A stretch of DNA of 59,014 nt from an uncultured Clostridia bacterium (GTDB lineage: Bacteria; Bacillota; Clostridia; UBA1381). The translations under genes and the position numbers were made by a program. How positions within the stretch are numbered: position 1 is the first letter of the stretch; every line of letters starts with the position of its first letter. Shown one piece after another: positions 1 through 8,470 of the stretch. A model generated the notes under the pieces. The model was not told where the DNA came from, ran no database searches, and worked only from the letters and a program-made list of their open reading frames with translations. The stretch is from assembly GCA_944390495.1 (NCBI GenBank), contig CALXQE010000035.1, positions 1 through 59,014 on the forward strand, given 5' to 3'.

Positions 1-107
1 AATTTTTTTGGTTTCATTTCATAAAGTTCCACCTCTATACCACGCTTTACAAGCTGCCATGCAGCTTCACAGCCGGCAAGACCGGCACCTATTACTTTTA
101 CTTTCAC
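1..107 (-). CDS. trmFO: TrmFO, N-terminal fragment (cut by window edge)
   Basis: Only the first 35 or so codons are present. The protein begins [19 protein letters not shown], a Rossmann FAD-binding GxGxxG motif with the start typical of TrmFO, the folate- and FAD-dependent tRNA uracil-54 C5-methyltransferase of Gram-positive bacteria. The start is GTG, preceded by GGGAG, and overlaps the topA stop codon by four bases (GTGA), so it is translationally coupled to topA. The topA-trmFO order is common in Firmicutes. The rest of the gene lies outside the window. Confidence 0.85.
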   Translation of the reverse strand, partial: MKVKVIGAGLAGCEAAWQLVKRGIEVELYEMKPKK

Positions 108-2194
108 TCTTTATCTCCCTTTAATGCTCTTTCGTATTTACAATCTTCATTATAGCAGAAAATCTTACCTCGTTTACCTTGTTTTTTAAGCAAAAGACCT
201 CCGCATTGCGGACACGCTTCATCTTTTACAGGCATATCCCAAACCATAAAGTCACATTTCGGTGCGTGTTCACAGCCGTAATAAATCTTACCGCGTCGTG
301 ATTTTTTGACAAGTATTTCTCCGCCGCACTTAGGACACTTAGCACCTGTTTCCTCACGTATTGCCTTTGTATTTTTACATTCAGGATAGCCGGGGCAGGC
401 AAGGAATTTACCGAATTTACTTAATTTATAAACCATTTTTCGTCCGCATTTTTCGCAAACGACATCTGATTCTTCGTCTTTAATCTTGATTTTCTCAACG
501 TTTTCCTGAGCCTTTTCAAGACTGTCCTTAAATGAAGGATAAAACTCATTTAATATTATCTTCCAATTAAGCTTTCCTTCTTCAACTTCGTCAAGTTCTT
601 CTTCCATTGCTGCCGTAAACTCAACGTCTACTATATTTGTAAAGTTATTTTTTAAAATATCAGTTGTTACAAAGCCAAGCTCCGTTGGTACAAGCTGTTT
701 TTTACTTCTTACAACGTATCCTCTTGAAACTATCGTAGATATTGTAGGTGCGTATGTGGACGGTCTGCCTATACCGTTTTCCTCAAGTTCACGGATAAGA
801 GTTGCATCTGTATATCTTGCAGGTGGCTGTGTAAAGTGCTGCTTTTCGGTGCTGTCCTTTAAAAGTACTTTTTCTTTTTCCTCAAGTGGAGGCAGCATCT
901 TTGTTTTCTTTTCCTTTTCGTCAGTTGCTTCAACGTAAACTGTCATATAACCTTTAAATTTTATATTTGAACCGCTTGCTTTAAAAGTATGACCGTTTGC
1001 GTCAATAGTAACCTGCATTGTATCGTAAATCGCACTTGCCATTTGACTTGCCGCAAATCTTTCCCAAATAAGTTTATAAAGCTTGTATTGGTCGTTTGTA
1101 AGTTTATCTTTAATATCAATAGGTTTGATATTGATAGAAGTCGGTCTTATGGCTTCGTGTGCGTCCTGTGCACTCTTTTTAGACTTAAACTGTCTTGGGT
1201 TTACATACTCTTTGCCGTATGTTTCTGTAAGGTATTCTATTGCCTCAGCCCTTGCGTCATCTGCAATTCTAAGCGAGTCTGTTCTCATGTAGGTAATAAG
1301 ACCTATCGTTCCGATTTTTCCGCCGAGATTTACACCTTCATACAAAGTTTGTGCAATCTGCATTGTTTTAACAGCCTGGAAATTATATTTTCTTGAAGCT
1401 TCCTGCTGTAATGTACTTGTTGTAAACGGCGGCTGAGGATTACGCTTTTGCTGACCTTTCTTTACTTTCTCAACAACAAATTCAGCATTTTTCATATCAT
1501 CGGAAACACGCTTTGTTTCTTCCGCATTGTTAAGTTTTACCTCTTTACCGTTTTCACCGTAATATCTTGCTGTAAAATCCTTTTTTGATTTGGGTTCTGT
1601 AAGTGTTGCCTCTATTGACCAATATTCCTGTGGCGTGAAATTTTCTATTTCTTCCTCACGGTCACATATAAGTTTAGTTGCAACAGATTGTACACGTCCT
1701 GCACTTAAACCTCTTTTTACCTTGTCCCAAAGAATCGGACTTATAGTATAACCAACAATTCTGTCAAGTACACGCCTTGCCTGTTGGGCGTCTACAAGAT
1801 CCATATCAATTTTTCTCGGTTCCTTTATAGCTGTTTTTACAGCTGATTTTGTGATTTCGTTAAATGTTACACGGCATTGTGATTCTGTATCAATATTAAG
1901 AGCCTGTGCCAAATGCCAGCTTATAGCCTCGCCCTCACGGTCAGGGTCGGTTGCCAGATATACAACGTCTGCTTTTTTTGCTTCCTTTTTAAGCTGTGTT
2001 AAAAGCTGACCTTTACCGCGTATTGTTATATATTTAGGTGTAAAATCATGTTCTATGTCAACACCCATCTGACTTTTCGGCAAGTCTATTATATGTCCCA
2101 TTGATGCCATAACTGTGTAGTCCTTGCCGAGATATTTCTTTATTGTTCCTGCCTTTGCAGGTGACTCCACAATAAGCAATTTCTTCTTTGCCAT
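104..2194 (-). CDS. topA: DNA topoisomerase I (type IA)
   Basis: This enzyme relaxes negatively supercoiled DNA through a transient 5'-phosphotyrosine link. The N-terminus ([22 protein letters not shown]) opens the TOPRIM domain, followed by the acidic [13 protein letters not shown] motif. The active-site tyrosine is in the [10 protein letters not shown] motif. The C-terminus carries three Cys4 zinc-ribbon modules (starting [16 protein letters not shown] and CPQCGGLL). At 696 residues it has the usual length for Firmicutes. I place the start at 2194 because a clean GGAGG lies just upstream; an ATG at 2206 is part of that ribosome binding site. It follows dprA closely and overlaps trmFO, so the genes form one operon. 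Confidence 0.97.
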   Translation of the reverse strand: MAKKKLLIVESPAKAGTIKKYLGKDYTVMASMGHIIDLPKSQMGVDIEHDFTPKYITIRGKGQLLTQLKKEAKKADVVYLATDPDREGEAISWHLAQALNIDTESQCRVTFNEITKSAVKTAIKEPRKIDMDLVDAQQARRVLDRIVGYTISPILWDKVKRGLSAGRVQSVATKLICDREEEIENFTPQEYWSIEATLTEPKSKKDFTARYYGENGKEVKLNNAEETKRVSDDMKNAEFVVEKVKKGQQKRNPQPPFTTSTLQQEASRKYNFQAVKTMQIAQTLYEGVNLGGKIGTIGLITYMRTDSLRIADDARAEAIEYLTETYGKEYVNPRQFKSKKSAQDAHEAIRPTSINIKPIDIKDKLTNDQYKLYKLIWERFAASQMASAIYDTMQVTIDANGHTFKASGSNIKFKGYMTVYVEATDEKEKKTKMLPPLEEKEKVLLKDSTEKQHFTQPPARYTDATLIRELEENGIGRPSTYAPTISTIVSRGYVVRSKKQLVPTELGFVTTDILKNNFTNIVDVEFTAAMEEELDEVEEGKLNWKIILNEFYPSFKDSLEKAQENVEKIKIKDEESDVVCEKCGRKMVYKLSKFGKFLACPGYPECKNTKAIREETGAKCPKCGGEILVKKSRRGKIYYGCEHAPKCDFMVWDMPVKDEACPQCGGLLLKKQGKRGKIFCYNEDCKYERALKGDKE

Positions 2195-2206
2195 ATTTTC
2201 CTCCAT

Positions 2207-3337
2207 CTATATATTAAGCTGATATTTACTTCCCGGTAGTTTCTTTATAATTCCCTTCATTTCAAGCATTATTAATTTTGTATTGATTTCACCGACAGGT
2301 TTTTCCAAAAATCTCGTGATTTCATCTATCTGCATATCTGATTTTTTCAATAAATTCGCTATATCCTTTTCGATACCTGTAAGAGAGTCTAATTTACTGT
2401 CATGTTTTGTATTATTTTTGTTGATTGTTTTATGTTCCGCAGAATCCCTTGGAGATAATTTTTTCGGGACAAGGGAGGCATAAGGATATTCACTGATTAT
2501 ATCATCTGCACATTGGGTAAGTTTTGCACCGCTTCGTATAAGGGAATTTGTACCTTGATACTTTACGGCTGTTATGTCCCTCGGTACTGCAAACACATCA
2601 CGGTTATAGTCAAGTGCGTATTTAGCGGTTATAAGTGCACCGCTTTTTTCAGGTGCTTCAGTAACAAGGACACCCCTGGACAAACCTGCAATTATTCTGT
2701 TACGCATAGGGAAATTGGAGGGGAATGGTTTTATTCCGGGATAAAATTCAGATATTATACAGCCATTTTGTATAACCTGCTTTGCAAGTTCTGCATTTTC
2801 ACCCGGATAAACTATATCAAGACCGTTACCCACAACACCTACATGACAACCTCCCACGTCAACAGTTGCACATGCTGCTACGGCATCAATACCTGCTGCC
2901 AAACCGCTGACAGTAATTACACCCTTACCTGCAAGGTCAGTTGAAATTCTCTCCGTTACTACTCTGCCGTAGTCAGAGGAATGTCTTGTTCCGACAATGC
3001 CTATTGTAAGTAAATTATTTATATCGGGAAAATCACCAAGCACGTAAAGTACATGAGGTGGGCAGGGTGTGTTTCTTAAAATTTCCGGATAGCGTTCATC
3101 GTCATATACAATAATATATGAGCCGATTCTAACAGTTCTGTCAAGCACATATTTGGCTTTTGATAGATTTTTATCACGTAAAAGGTTAATATGTTTTTCG
3201 CTAAATCCGTCAATATTAAAATTTTTAGTATAATATATTTCTTCAACAGACTTATAATGTTCCAATAAACGAACAATTTTTGAAGATGATATACCGGACT
3301 TAGTTGTAAGCCACAGCCAATATAATATATGCTCCAT
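2207..3337 (-). CDS. dprA: DNA-processing protein DprA (Smf)
   Basis: DprA binds incoming single-stranded DNA and loads RecA during natural transformation; in non-competent species it may help recombination generally. The protein (376 residues) has an N-terminal helical region with helix-hairpin-helix character, a central Rossmann-like DprA domain with the family motifs IVGTRHSSDYGR and SGLAAGIDAVAA, and a FPMRNRIIAGLS stretch. A C-terminal winged-helix domain follows a Lys/Asp-rich linker. It lies directly upstream of topA, an arrangement seen in many Firmicutes. The ribosome binding site is weak (GGTG), so translation may depend partly on coupling. Confidence 0.95.
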   Translation of the reverse strand: MEHILYWLWLTTKSGISSSKIVRLLEHYKSVEEIYYTKNFNIDGFSEKHINLLRDKNLSKAKYVLDRTVRIGSYIIVYDDERYPEILRNTPCPPHVLYVLGDFPDINNLLTIGIVGTRHSSDYGRVVTERISTDLAGKGVITVSGLAAGIDAVAACATVDVGGCHVGVVGNGLDIVYPGENAELAKQVIQNGCIISEFYPGIKPFPSNFPMRNRIIAGLSRGVLVTEAPEKSGALITAKYALDYNRDVFAVPRDITAVKYQGTNSLIRSGAKLTQCADDIISEYPYASLVPKKLSPRDSAEHKTINKNNTKHDSKLDSLTGIEKDIANLLKKSDMQIDEITRFLEKPVGEINTKLIMLEMKGIIKKLPGSKYQLNI

Positions 3338-3381
3338 TATTTCACCAACCTATGTTACATTACTACAAAACAAAAAAATTG

Positions 3382-4149
3382 TCAATACCTTTGCCGTACA
3401 ACTTCGTACATTAATATAGCCGCTGCCACACCGGCATTTAATGATTCTGCCTTACCTAAAATAGGAATTTTAACGCATTTACAAATTTCAAGAATTTCAT
3501 CTGATATTCCGTTTGCCTCATTACCTACAATTATAATAGTAGGGATTTTGTAATCGGGAACTCTGTAATCAGATGTGTTTTCCCTTAAAGCTCCTCCGAT
3601 AAGCTGGAAGTTGTTACTGTATTGTTTTATCATTTCGTGGGATATATCAGTAATTATATCAGTATTAAAAAAAGAACCCATGCTCGAACGTACTACTTTA
3701 GGACTGTATAAATCAACACAGTCAGGCGAAAGAAGTACCCCGCCAAAACCTGCCGCATCTGCTGTACGTATAATTGTACCGAGATTTCCAGGGTCATTTA
3801 TACTGTCACAATATATATAAGATTTGTTTGTATCAGGAATAAAATTGTTTGTGTTTTCGATTTTTATACAGGCAAGTATGCCCTGTGGATTTTTCGTGTC
3901 GCACATTCCCGGAAAGATTTCGTCTGTAACACAGTATATAGGTATATTTGACGGATAGTTAAAACTTTCACTGTTATAAAATGTGTTTGAAACAAAAATA
4001 CTGCTGACAGTTTTACTTGAATTTAAAGCGTCATTTACTGATTTTATTCCCTCGACAGTATATTCACTGTACTTTTTACGCATTTTTTTCTGCGTAAGTG
4101 ATTTTACGTATTTATATTTACTGTTTGAAGATGAAGTTATTTCTATCAT
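3382..4149 (-). CDS. TrmH/SpoU-family RNA 2'-O-methyltransferase
   Basis: A 255-residue SPOUT methyltransferase. The N-terminal substrate-binding domain (about 1-95) contains KYVKSLTQKKMRKKYSEY. The catalytic trefoil-knot domain shows the three SpoU motifs: NDPGNLGTIIRTADAAGF, IIVGNEANGIS, and IPILGKAESLNAGVAAAI near the C-terminus. The family 2'-O-methylates rRNA or tRNA from S-adenosylmethionine; the exact nucleotide cannot be told from sequence. The protein resembles the RlmB/YsgA branch. It appears to be the first gene of the operon leading into dprA and topA, 44 bases away, with a good promoter upstream at 4183-4211. Confidence 0.92.
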   Translation of the reverse strand: MIEITSSSNSKYKYVKSLTQKKMRKKYSEYTVEGIKSVNDALNSSKTVSSIFVSNTFYNSESFNYPSNIPIYCVTDEIFPGMCDTKNPQGILACIKIENTNNFIPDTNKSYIYCDSINDPGNLGTIIRTADAAGFGGVLLSPDCVDLYSPKVVRSSMGSFFNTDIITDISHEMIKQYSNNFQLIGGALRENTSDYRVPDYKIPTIIIVGNEANGISDEILEICKCVKIPILGKAESLNAGVAAAILMYEVVRQRY

Positions 4150-4182
4150 AATATTTATCCTTTGAAATTGTATTCTTTCTAA

Positions 4183-4211
4183 ATTATATACCTAACAAAA
4201 AAAATTATCAA
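4183..4211 (-). promoter_or_regulatory. Promoter for the TrmH-dprA-topA-trmFO operon
   Basis: Read on the minus strand: TTGATA, 17-base spacer, TATAAT. It sits about 35 bases before the methyltransferase start. It is the only good sigma-A match in this divergent gap that points leftward, so I infer it drives the whole operon. Confidence 0.6.
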
Positions 4212-4219
4212 TACAATTT

Positions 4220-4249
4220 TTAACATATAAAGTCATTTCGTCATATTAT
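4220..4249 (+). promoter_or_regulatory. Probable promoter for the ZIP transporter
   Basis: TTAACA, 18-base spacer, TATTAT, ending about 30 bases before the GTG start. Both hexamers deviate slightly from consensus. Confidence 0.4.
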
Positions 4250-4279
4250 ACCATAAGAATTGATAAGGAGTTGATATTC

Positions 4280-5068
4280 GTGAACACAAATGTTATATTT
4301 GCACTGTCGCTTACTGTCCTTTCCGGTTTAGCAACGGGAATAGGCAGTATAATAGCATTGTTTGCTAAAACGACAAACACAAAATTTCTTGCAGGTTCAC
4401 TTGGATTTTCTGCGGGAGTTATGATATACGTATCAATGATAGAAATTTTTCAGAAATCAAAAACATATTTATCGGCGGCAACAGATGAAAAAATAGGGTA
4501 CTATCTTGCGGTTGCGGCTTTTTTTGCGGGAATTGTATTTATAGGACTTATAGACTATTTTGTGCCGTCAACGGAAGGGGATATAGGAAATTTAAATTCA
4601 AAAGAAAGTAAAAATATGGCACTAAAACGTATGGGATTTATGACAGCGCTTGCAATAGGCATACATAATTTCCCCGAAGGCCTTGCCACATTTACTTCCG
4701 CACTTAAAGATCCCCATCTTGGTCTTGCCATAGCTGTTGCAATAGCTATACATAATATTCCTGAGGGAATTGCCACATCTGTACCGATATACTATTCATC
4801 AGGCAGCAGAAAAAAGGCATTTTTTGTATCGTTTTTTTCGGGAATTACAGAACCTTTGGGAGCAATCATAGGGTATTTAATATTAAGACCGTTTTTCAAC
4901 GATACAATATTTGGAATACTTTTTGGTATGATAGCCGGAATTATGGTATTTATTTCAATAGAGGAACTATTGCCGATGGCAAGGGAATATGAAAAAAGCA
5001 AAATAACAATTATAGGTGTGATATTAGGTATGGCCATTATTGCACTGAGCTTACTGCTGTTTATATAA
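4280..5068 (+). CDS. ZIP family metal transporter (ZupT-like)
   Basis: An integral membrane protein of about 262 residues with roughly eight hydrophobic segments. It carries the two ZIP signature motifs HNFPEG and HNIPEG in adjacent helices, whose His and Glu residues form the metal site; family members import zinc and sometimes iron or manganese. GTG at 4280 is the likely start: AAGGAG lies at 4265-4270, nine bases upstream, whereas the in-frame TTG at 4271 touches it. The gene stands alone between its promoter and a strong terminator. The metal specificity is inferred from family only. Confidence 0.9.
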   Translation: MNTNVIFALSLTVLSGLATGIGSIIALFAKTTNTKFLAGSLGFSAGVMIYVSMIEIFQKSKTYLSAATDEKIGYYLAVAAFFAGIVFIGLIDYFVPSTEGDIGNLNSKESKNMALKRMGFMTALAIGIHNFPEGLATFTSALKDPHLGLAIAVAIAIHNIPEGIATSVPIYYSSGSRKKAFFVSFFSGITEPLGAIIGYLILRPFFNDTIFGILFGMIAGIMVFISIEELLPMAREYEKSKITIIGVILGMAIIALSLLLFI

Positions 5069-5073
5069 TAAAA

Positions 5074-5111
5074 AAACCGAACTCCCGTAAATTTATTATG
5101 GGAGTCGGTTT
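5074..5111. terminator. Bidirectional terminator between ZIP transporter and mrp
   Basis: Arms AAACCGA-A-CTCCC and GGGAGTCGGTTT form a 12-bp stem with one bulged A and a 13-base loop, flanked by A- and T-tracts. It lies between convergent genes and can serve both. Confidence 0.8.
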
Positions 5112-5129
5112 GGATTTGTATATTTATAA

Positions 5130-5957
5130 CTACTTTGATTCTATTGCATTTACTATATCTTCAATACAAGAACAGTTTATTTCCTCTGCTTTTCCGCTGT
5201 CGCATTTTTGAGCAATAGTTTTGTCTATCGGAATTTTTGAAACAGTATTTATATTATATTGTTTAGCAAGTTCATCAACATGGCTTTCGCCGAAAATACT
5301 ATGTTTTTTTCCACAGTCCGGACACTCAAAATATGACATATTTTCAACAATACCTAAAACAGGTATATTCATCATTTCAGCCATATTAACAGCCTTGCCG
5401 ACAATCATAGATACAAGTTCCTGTGGAGATGTAACAACAACTATTCCGTCAACAGGAAGTGACTGAAATACCGTTAAAGGTACATCACCGGTTCCCGGAG
5501 GCATATCAACAAACATATAATCAACGTCACCCCAAATAACATCTGACCAAAATTGTTTTACTGCACCTGCAATAACAGGACCTCTCCATATAACAGGACT
5601 TGTTTCATCGTCAAGCAAAAGGTTTATAGACATTGTTTTTATACCTGTTTTTGTATCCATCGGAAACAGTCCCATTTCCGTACTTAATGCTTTTTCGCAA
5701 AGTCCAAATGCTTTTGGTATTGAAGGGCCTGTTATATCGGCGTCAAGGATAGCGGTATTATATCCTTTCTGACGCATTTTGACTGCAAGCATTGAAGTTA
5801 CAAGTGATTTGCCGACACCGCCCTTACCGCTTACAACGCCTATCACCTTTTTTATATTTGACATTTCGTTCATTTTTTCTATCATGCTCTGTGGCTCTGT
5901 TCTTTCACCGCAGTTACTTGAACACTCAGAACAATTATGATTGCAATTTTCGCTCAT
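5130..5957 (-). CDS. mrp: Mrp/NBP35-type iron-sulfur carrier ATPase
   Basis: A P-loop ATPase of the Mrp/ApbC/NBP35 family (275 residues) that carries and delivers Fe-S clusters in the cytoplasm. Visible are the deviant Walker A (GVVSGKGGVGKS), DADITGPSIPKAFG, the DMPPGTGDVP motif, and the CPDCGKKHSIFG CxxC motif that holds the bridging cluster between two subunits. The N-terminus adds five cysteines in about 15 residues (Cys-rich start CNHNCSECSSNC), as in NBP35-like clostridial forms. The gene is monocistronic, with its own promoter at 6018-6046 and a terminator downstream. It fits with the Suf-like genes at 47.3 kb as part of the cell's Fe-S supply. Confidence 0.93.
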   Translation of the reverse strand: MSENCNHNCSECSSNCGERTEPQSMIEKMNEMSNIKKVIGVVSGKGGVGKSLVTSMLAVKMRQKGYNTAILDADITGPSIPKAFGLCEKALSTEMGLFPMDTKTGIKTMSINLLLDDETSPVIWRGPVIAGAVKQFWSDVIWGDVDYMFVDMPPGTGDVPLTVFQSLPVDGIVVVTSPQELVSMIVGKAVNMAEMMNIPVLGIVENMSYFECPDCGKKHSIFGESHVDELAKQYNINTVSKIPIDKTIAQKCDSGKAEEINCSCIEDIVNAIESK

Positions 5958-5985
5958 TTTAAGGAATCCTCTCGTAAATAAAATA

Positions 5986-6012
5986 TATCGCCATTAATGA
6001 CATATGTCGATA
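5986..6012. promoter_or_regulatory. Dyad at the mrp transcription start (possible operator)
   Basis: A perfect 10-bp palindrome GACATATGTC (5999-6008) lies in a wider TATCG...CGATA dyad (5986-6012). Given the mrp promoter at 6018-6046, this falls at or just after the expected start of transcription, where a repressor would act. The regulator is unknown. Confidence 0.35.
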
Positions 6013-6017
6013 ACCCC

Positions 6018-6046
6018 ATTATACATCAATTTAATCTGTTAGTCAA
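6018..6046 (-). promoter_or_regulatory. mrp promoter
   Basis: Read on the minus strand: TTGACT, 17-base spacer, TATAAT. It leaves a leader of about 50 bases before the mrp start, which contains a dyad. Confidence 0.6.
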
Positions 6047-6053
6047 TAAATGA

Positions 6054-6518
6054 TTAATCTTCTGTATTTTTAGCAAGTAAATCTCTGATTTGTGTAAGTA
6101 ATTCTTCCTGAGTAGGACCGGCAGGTTCTTTTGGTGTTTCTTCCGTTTTCTTTTTCGATAAGATTCTTTTGTTTACAGCGTTAAGTGCCTTTACCAAACA
6201 GAAAATGATAAATGCCATAATTAAAAAATTTATTATAGCAGAAAGAAAATTACCGATATTTATAGAAGTACCGGGTATTATCCACTTTGACATATCCACT
6301 ACATTTTTTGCAGCACTGCTGTCACCGCCGACAGCTGTTGCGGCGGACAGTGCCGCACCTGATATAATCGATACTATGTACGCAATACCGGGATTAATAA
6401 TATCAGATACAAGTGAATCAACTATCGACTTAAATGCACCGCCCACAACAACACCTACTGCCATATCCACCACATTTCCGCGGGCAATAAATTCTTTAAA
6501 TTCATCTATAAATTTCAT
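6054..6518 (-). CDS. mscL: Large-conductance mechanosensitive channel MscL
   Basis: The start MKFIDEFKEFIARGNVVDMAVG is the conserved MscL N-terminal amphipathic helix and the beginning of TM1, with the pore glycine/valine pattern VGVVVGGAF. After an extracellular loop rich in Ala, Ser and Gly comes TM2 (IGNFLSAIINFLIMAFIIF). The Lys-rich C-terminal helix (EELLTQIRDLLA) forms the cytoplasmic bundle. The length of 154 residues is slightly above the usual 130-150. The channel releases solutes on hypo-osmotic shock. GGAGGG is placed well before the ATG, and the promoter is at 6569-6598. Confidence 0.96.
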   Translation of the reverse strand: MKFIDEFKEFIARGNVVDMAVGVVVGGAFKSIVDSLVSDIINPGIAYIVSIISGAALSAATAVGGDSSAAKNVVDMSKWIIPGTSINIGNFLSAIINFLIMAFIIFCLVKALNAVNKRILSKKKTEETPKEPAGPTQEELLTQIRDLLAKNTED

Positions 6519-6568
6519 CTTTATCCCTCCGTCAATAAATCGACATAATAAGCTCTTTTTCGATTTTA

Positions 6569-6598
6569 ATTATATCATATAGATAATAGTGTGTGCAA
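6569..6598 (-). promoter_or_regulatory. mscL promoter
   Basis: Minus strand: TTGCAC, 18-base spacer, TATAAT, about 50 bases before the mscL start. Confidence 0.45.
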
Positions 6599-6615
6599 GG
6601 GATTGTATTAACTAT

Positions 6616-6677
6616 ATTTTGGTATGATTTGTAAGCAAGTAAAATATGGGTTAGTATTTTACACCATCATACAAAAT
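6616..6677. repeat. Nested palindrome between mscL and pyr promoters
   Basis: The outer arms ATTTTGGTATGAT (6616-6628) and ATCATACAAAAT (6666-6677) pair with one bulged G. The inner arms GTAAAATA (6639-6646) and TATTTTAC (6655-6662) pair perfectly around an 8-base loop. The element sits between the -35 boxes of the two divergent promoters, so it probably acts as DNA (operator) unless an unseen upstream promoter transcribes it. There is no T-tract on either side typical of a terminator. Confidence 0.5.
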
Positions 6678-6692
6678 AATAATATTTTTTTA

Positions 6693-6721
6693 TTGAAAAA
6701 TTTGACTTTTTGATATATAAT
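6693..6721 (+). promoter_or_regulatory. pyr operon promoter
   Basis: TTGAAA, 17-base spacer, TATAAT, followed after about 35 bases by the first gene with its AAAAGGAG ribosome binding site. The leader is only about 30 bases long, too short for a PyrR attenuator. Confidence 0.6.
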
Positions 6722-6759
6722 TATGTATAGGAGAATGTCGAAAAGGAGATAAGACAAAA

Positions 6760-6975
6760 ATGACAAAAGCTGAATATTTAGAAGCTGTAAAAGGTGAACT
6801 CGGCTTTATGTCTTATACAATTTCCGATATGATTATGCAAATAGGCATAGGCTGTATCATGTTTGGTGCAGGATTACTTGTTTCACTTGGCTCTGTTTAT
6901 ATTATGGTTAAGATTATACCATGGATTATAAGAAAAATAGTGGATAGGGGAAGTAAAATAGTAAACGGAGGATAA
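6760..6975 (+). CDS. Small membrane protein heading the pyr operon (unknown)
   Basis: I do not recognise this 71-residue protein. A short polar N-terminus (MTKAEYLEAVKGELGF) is followed by one long or two closely packed hydrophobic segments (about residues 24-55, with IGIGCIMFGAGLLVSLGSVY) and a basic tail (IIRKIVDRGSK). The single Cys31 lies in the membrane span. It has a good ribosome binding site, ends four bases before pyrR, and shares the pyr promoter, so it is almost certainly expressed. A role in pyrimidine uptake or sensing is only a guess from position. Confidence 0.75.
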   Translation: MTKAEYLEAVKGELGFMSYTISDMIMQIGIGCIMFGAGLLVSLGSVYIMVKIIPWIIRKIVDRGSKIVNGG

Positions 6976-6979
6976 TTAC

Positions 6980-7531
6980 ATGATAAATCATAATGAAAAG
7001 AATATTATTATGGATAAGGCTTCTGCAAAACGAGTGCTTAGCAGAATGGCTTATGAAATAATTGAAAAAAATAAAGGTGCAGAAAATTTAGCGGTAATTG
7101 GTATTGAGACAAGGGGTGTACTTCTTGCTAAGCTTCTTGTTGATAATATCGAAATGATAGAGGGTATTCGTCCAAAGATGGGAAGTCTTGATATAACATT
7201 TTATCGTGACGACCTTACGAGGCTTACAAAACACCCGGTAGTTAAAGGAAATGATATTGCCTTTTCAGTTGAGGATAAAAAGATTATCCTTGTTGATGAT
7301 GTGTTATTTTCCGGCAGAACAATACGTGCCGCTATGGAGGAATTGTTTGATATGGGACGCCCTGAAAAGATAGAGCTTGCAGTTTTGATTGACAGAGGCG
7401 GAAGAGAACTTCCTATACAGGCTGATTTTATAGGAAAGAATGTTCCTACATCAAAGGAAGAGTACATTAATGTGGAAGTTAATGAAAGTGAAATTGAAAA
7501 AGTATCTATATGCACAATGGAGGGAAAATAA
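6980..7531 (+). CDS. pyrR: PyrR, pyrimidine regulator / uracil phosphoribosyltransferase
   Basis: A 183-residue type I phosphoribosyltransferase. The PRPP-binding motif [18 protein letters not shown] is intact, preceded by the flexible-loop region DDLTRL and the N-terminal [11 protein letters not shown]. In Bacillus, PyrR binds pyr mRNA when UMP or UTP is plentiful and promotes termination; it also makes UMP from uracil. A GGAGG lies upstream. I could not find the conserved PyrR RNA-binding motif (core CNGNGAGG) in the operon leader or in the tight junctions between genes, so its control target may be elsewhere or may have diverged. Confidence 0.95.
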   Translation: MINHNEKNIIMDKASAKRVLSRMAYEIIEKNKGAENLAVIGIETRGVLLAKLLVDNIEMIEGIRPKMGSLDITFYRDDLTRLTKHPVVKGNDIAFSVEDKKIILVDDVLFSGRTIRAAMEELFDMGRPEKIELAVLIDRGGRELPIQADFIGKNVPTSKEEYINVEVNESEIEKVSICTMEGK

Positions 7532-7533
7532 TA

Positions 7534-8454
7534 ATGAGGAAAGATTTACTTGGGCTAAAAGATTTAAGTGCTGAAGAAATAACAAATATACTTGAAACAG
7601 CAAAAACAATGAAACTGATTTTAAAACAGCCAAGCAAAAAAACACCGCACTTACAGGGTAAAACGGTTGTAAATTTGTTCTATGAAAACAGTACAAGGAC
7701 AAGACTTTCCTTTGAACTTGCGGCAAAGTATATGAGTGCAAATGCCGCAAATATTACGGCAAGCGGTTCATCTGTTCAAAAGGGTGAAACACTTATAGAT
7801 ACAGCCGAAACAATAAACGCTATGGGTACAGATATACTTGTAATGCGTCATAATATGAGCGGTGCACCGCATCTAATCGCACCACTTGTAAGTGCATCTG
7901 TAATAAATGCAGGTGACGGTATGGACGAACATCCGACTCAGGCACTTTTGGATATGCTTACAATTATTGAGAAAAAGGGAGGTATTAAAGGATTAAAGAT
8001 TGCCATAATAGGTGATATATATCACAGCCGAGTTGTAAGAAGTAACATATACGGACTTACAAAGCTTGGAGCTGAAGTAAGTGTCGGCGGTCCGAGCACA
8101 CTTATTCCGCCGGGTATGGAACAGCTTGGAGTTAAGGTGTTTAAAAGCATACATGAGGCAATAGTTGACGCTGATGTTGTTATGGGACTTAGAATACAGC
8201 TTGAACGTCAGAAAAAAGGTCTGTTCCCGAGTATAAGGGAATATTACAGATTTTTCGGTGTGGACGACAAGCGTCTTAAATTTGCAAAACCTGACGCACT
8301 TGTTATGCACCCGGGTCCGGTAAACAGAGGTGTAGAATTTTCATCAAGTGTAATAGACGGTGAGCAAAGCGTTATAAACGAACAGGTAACAAGCGGAGTT
8401 GCAGTTAGAATGGCTGTAATGTATATGCTGTCAAGAGGCGGATTTGATAACTAA
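7534..8454 (+). CDS. pyrB: Aspartate carbamoyltransferase, catalytic chain
   Basis: Joins carbamoyl phosphate and aspartate, the committed step of pyrimidine synthesis. Motifs: the carbamoyl-phosphate signature [11 protein letters not shown], then [11 protein letters not shown] and HPGPVNRG. The 306-residue length is typical of unregulated Bacillus-type catalytic chains; there is no pyrI next to it. The ATG at 7534 is chosen because GGAGGG at 7519-7524 gives a nine-base spacing and the protein then starts [12 protein letters not shown]. It follows pyrR with a 2-base gap. Confidence 0.97.
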   Translation: MRKDLLGLKDLSAEEITNILETAKTMKLILKQPSKKTPHLQGKTVVNLFYENSTRTRLSFELAAKYMSANAANITASGSSVQKGETLIDTAETINAMGTDILVMRHNMSGAPHLIAPLVSASVINAGDGMDEHPTQALLDMLTIIEKKGGIKGLKIAIIGDIYHSRVVRSNIYGLTKLGAEVSVGGPSTLIPPGMEQLGVKVFKSIHEAIVDADVVMGLRIQLERQKKGLFPSIREYYRFFGVDDKRLKFAKPDALVMHPGPVNRGVEFSSSVIDGEQSVINEQVTSGVAVRMAVMYMLSRGGFDN

Positions 8455-8470
8455 TCGAAAGGGGAATACA

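Noticed and set aside
989..1396. 135-codon ORF antisense to topA
   Set aside because: Shadow of a conserved gene; no ribosome binding site or family features.
6616..6677. PyrR-binding attenuator
   Set aside because: It lies upstream of the pyr promoter and lacks the PyrR-binding loop motif; described instead as a palindrome of unknown role.
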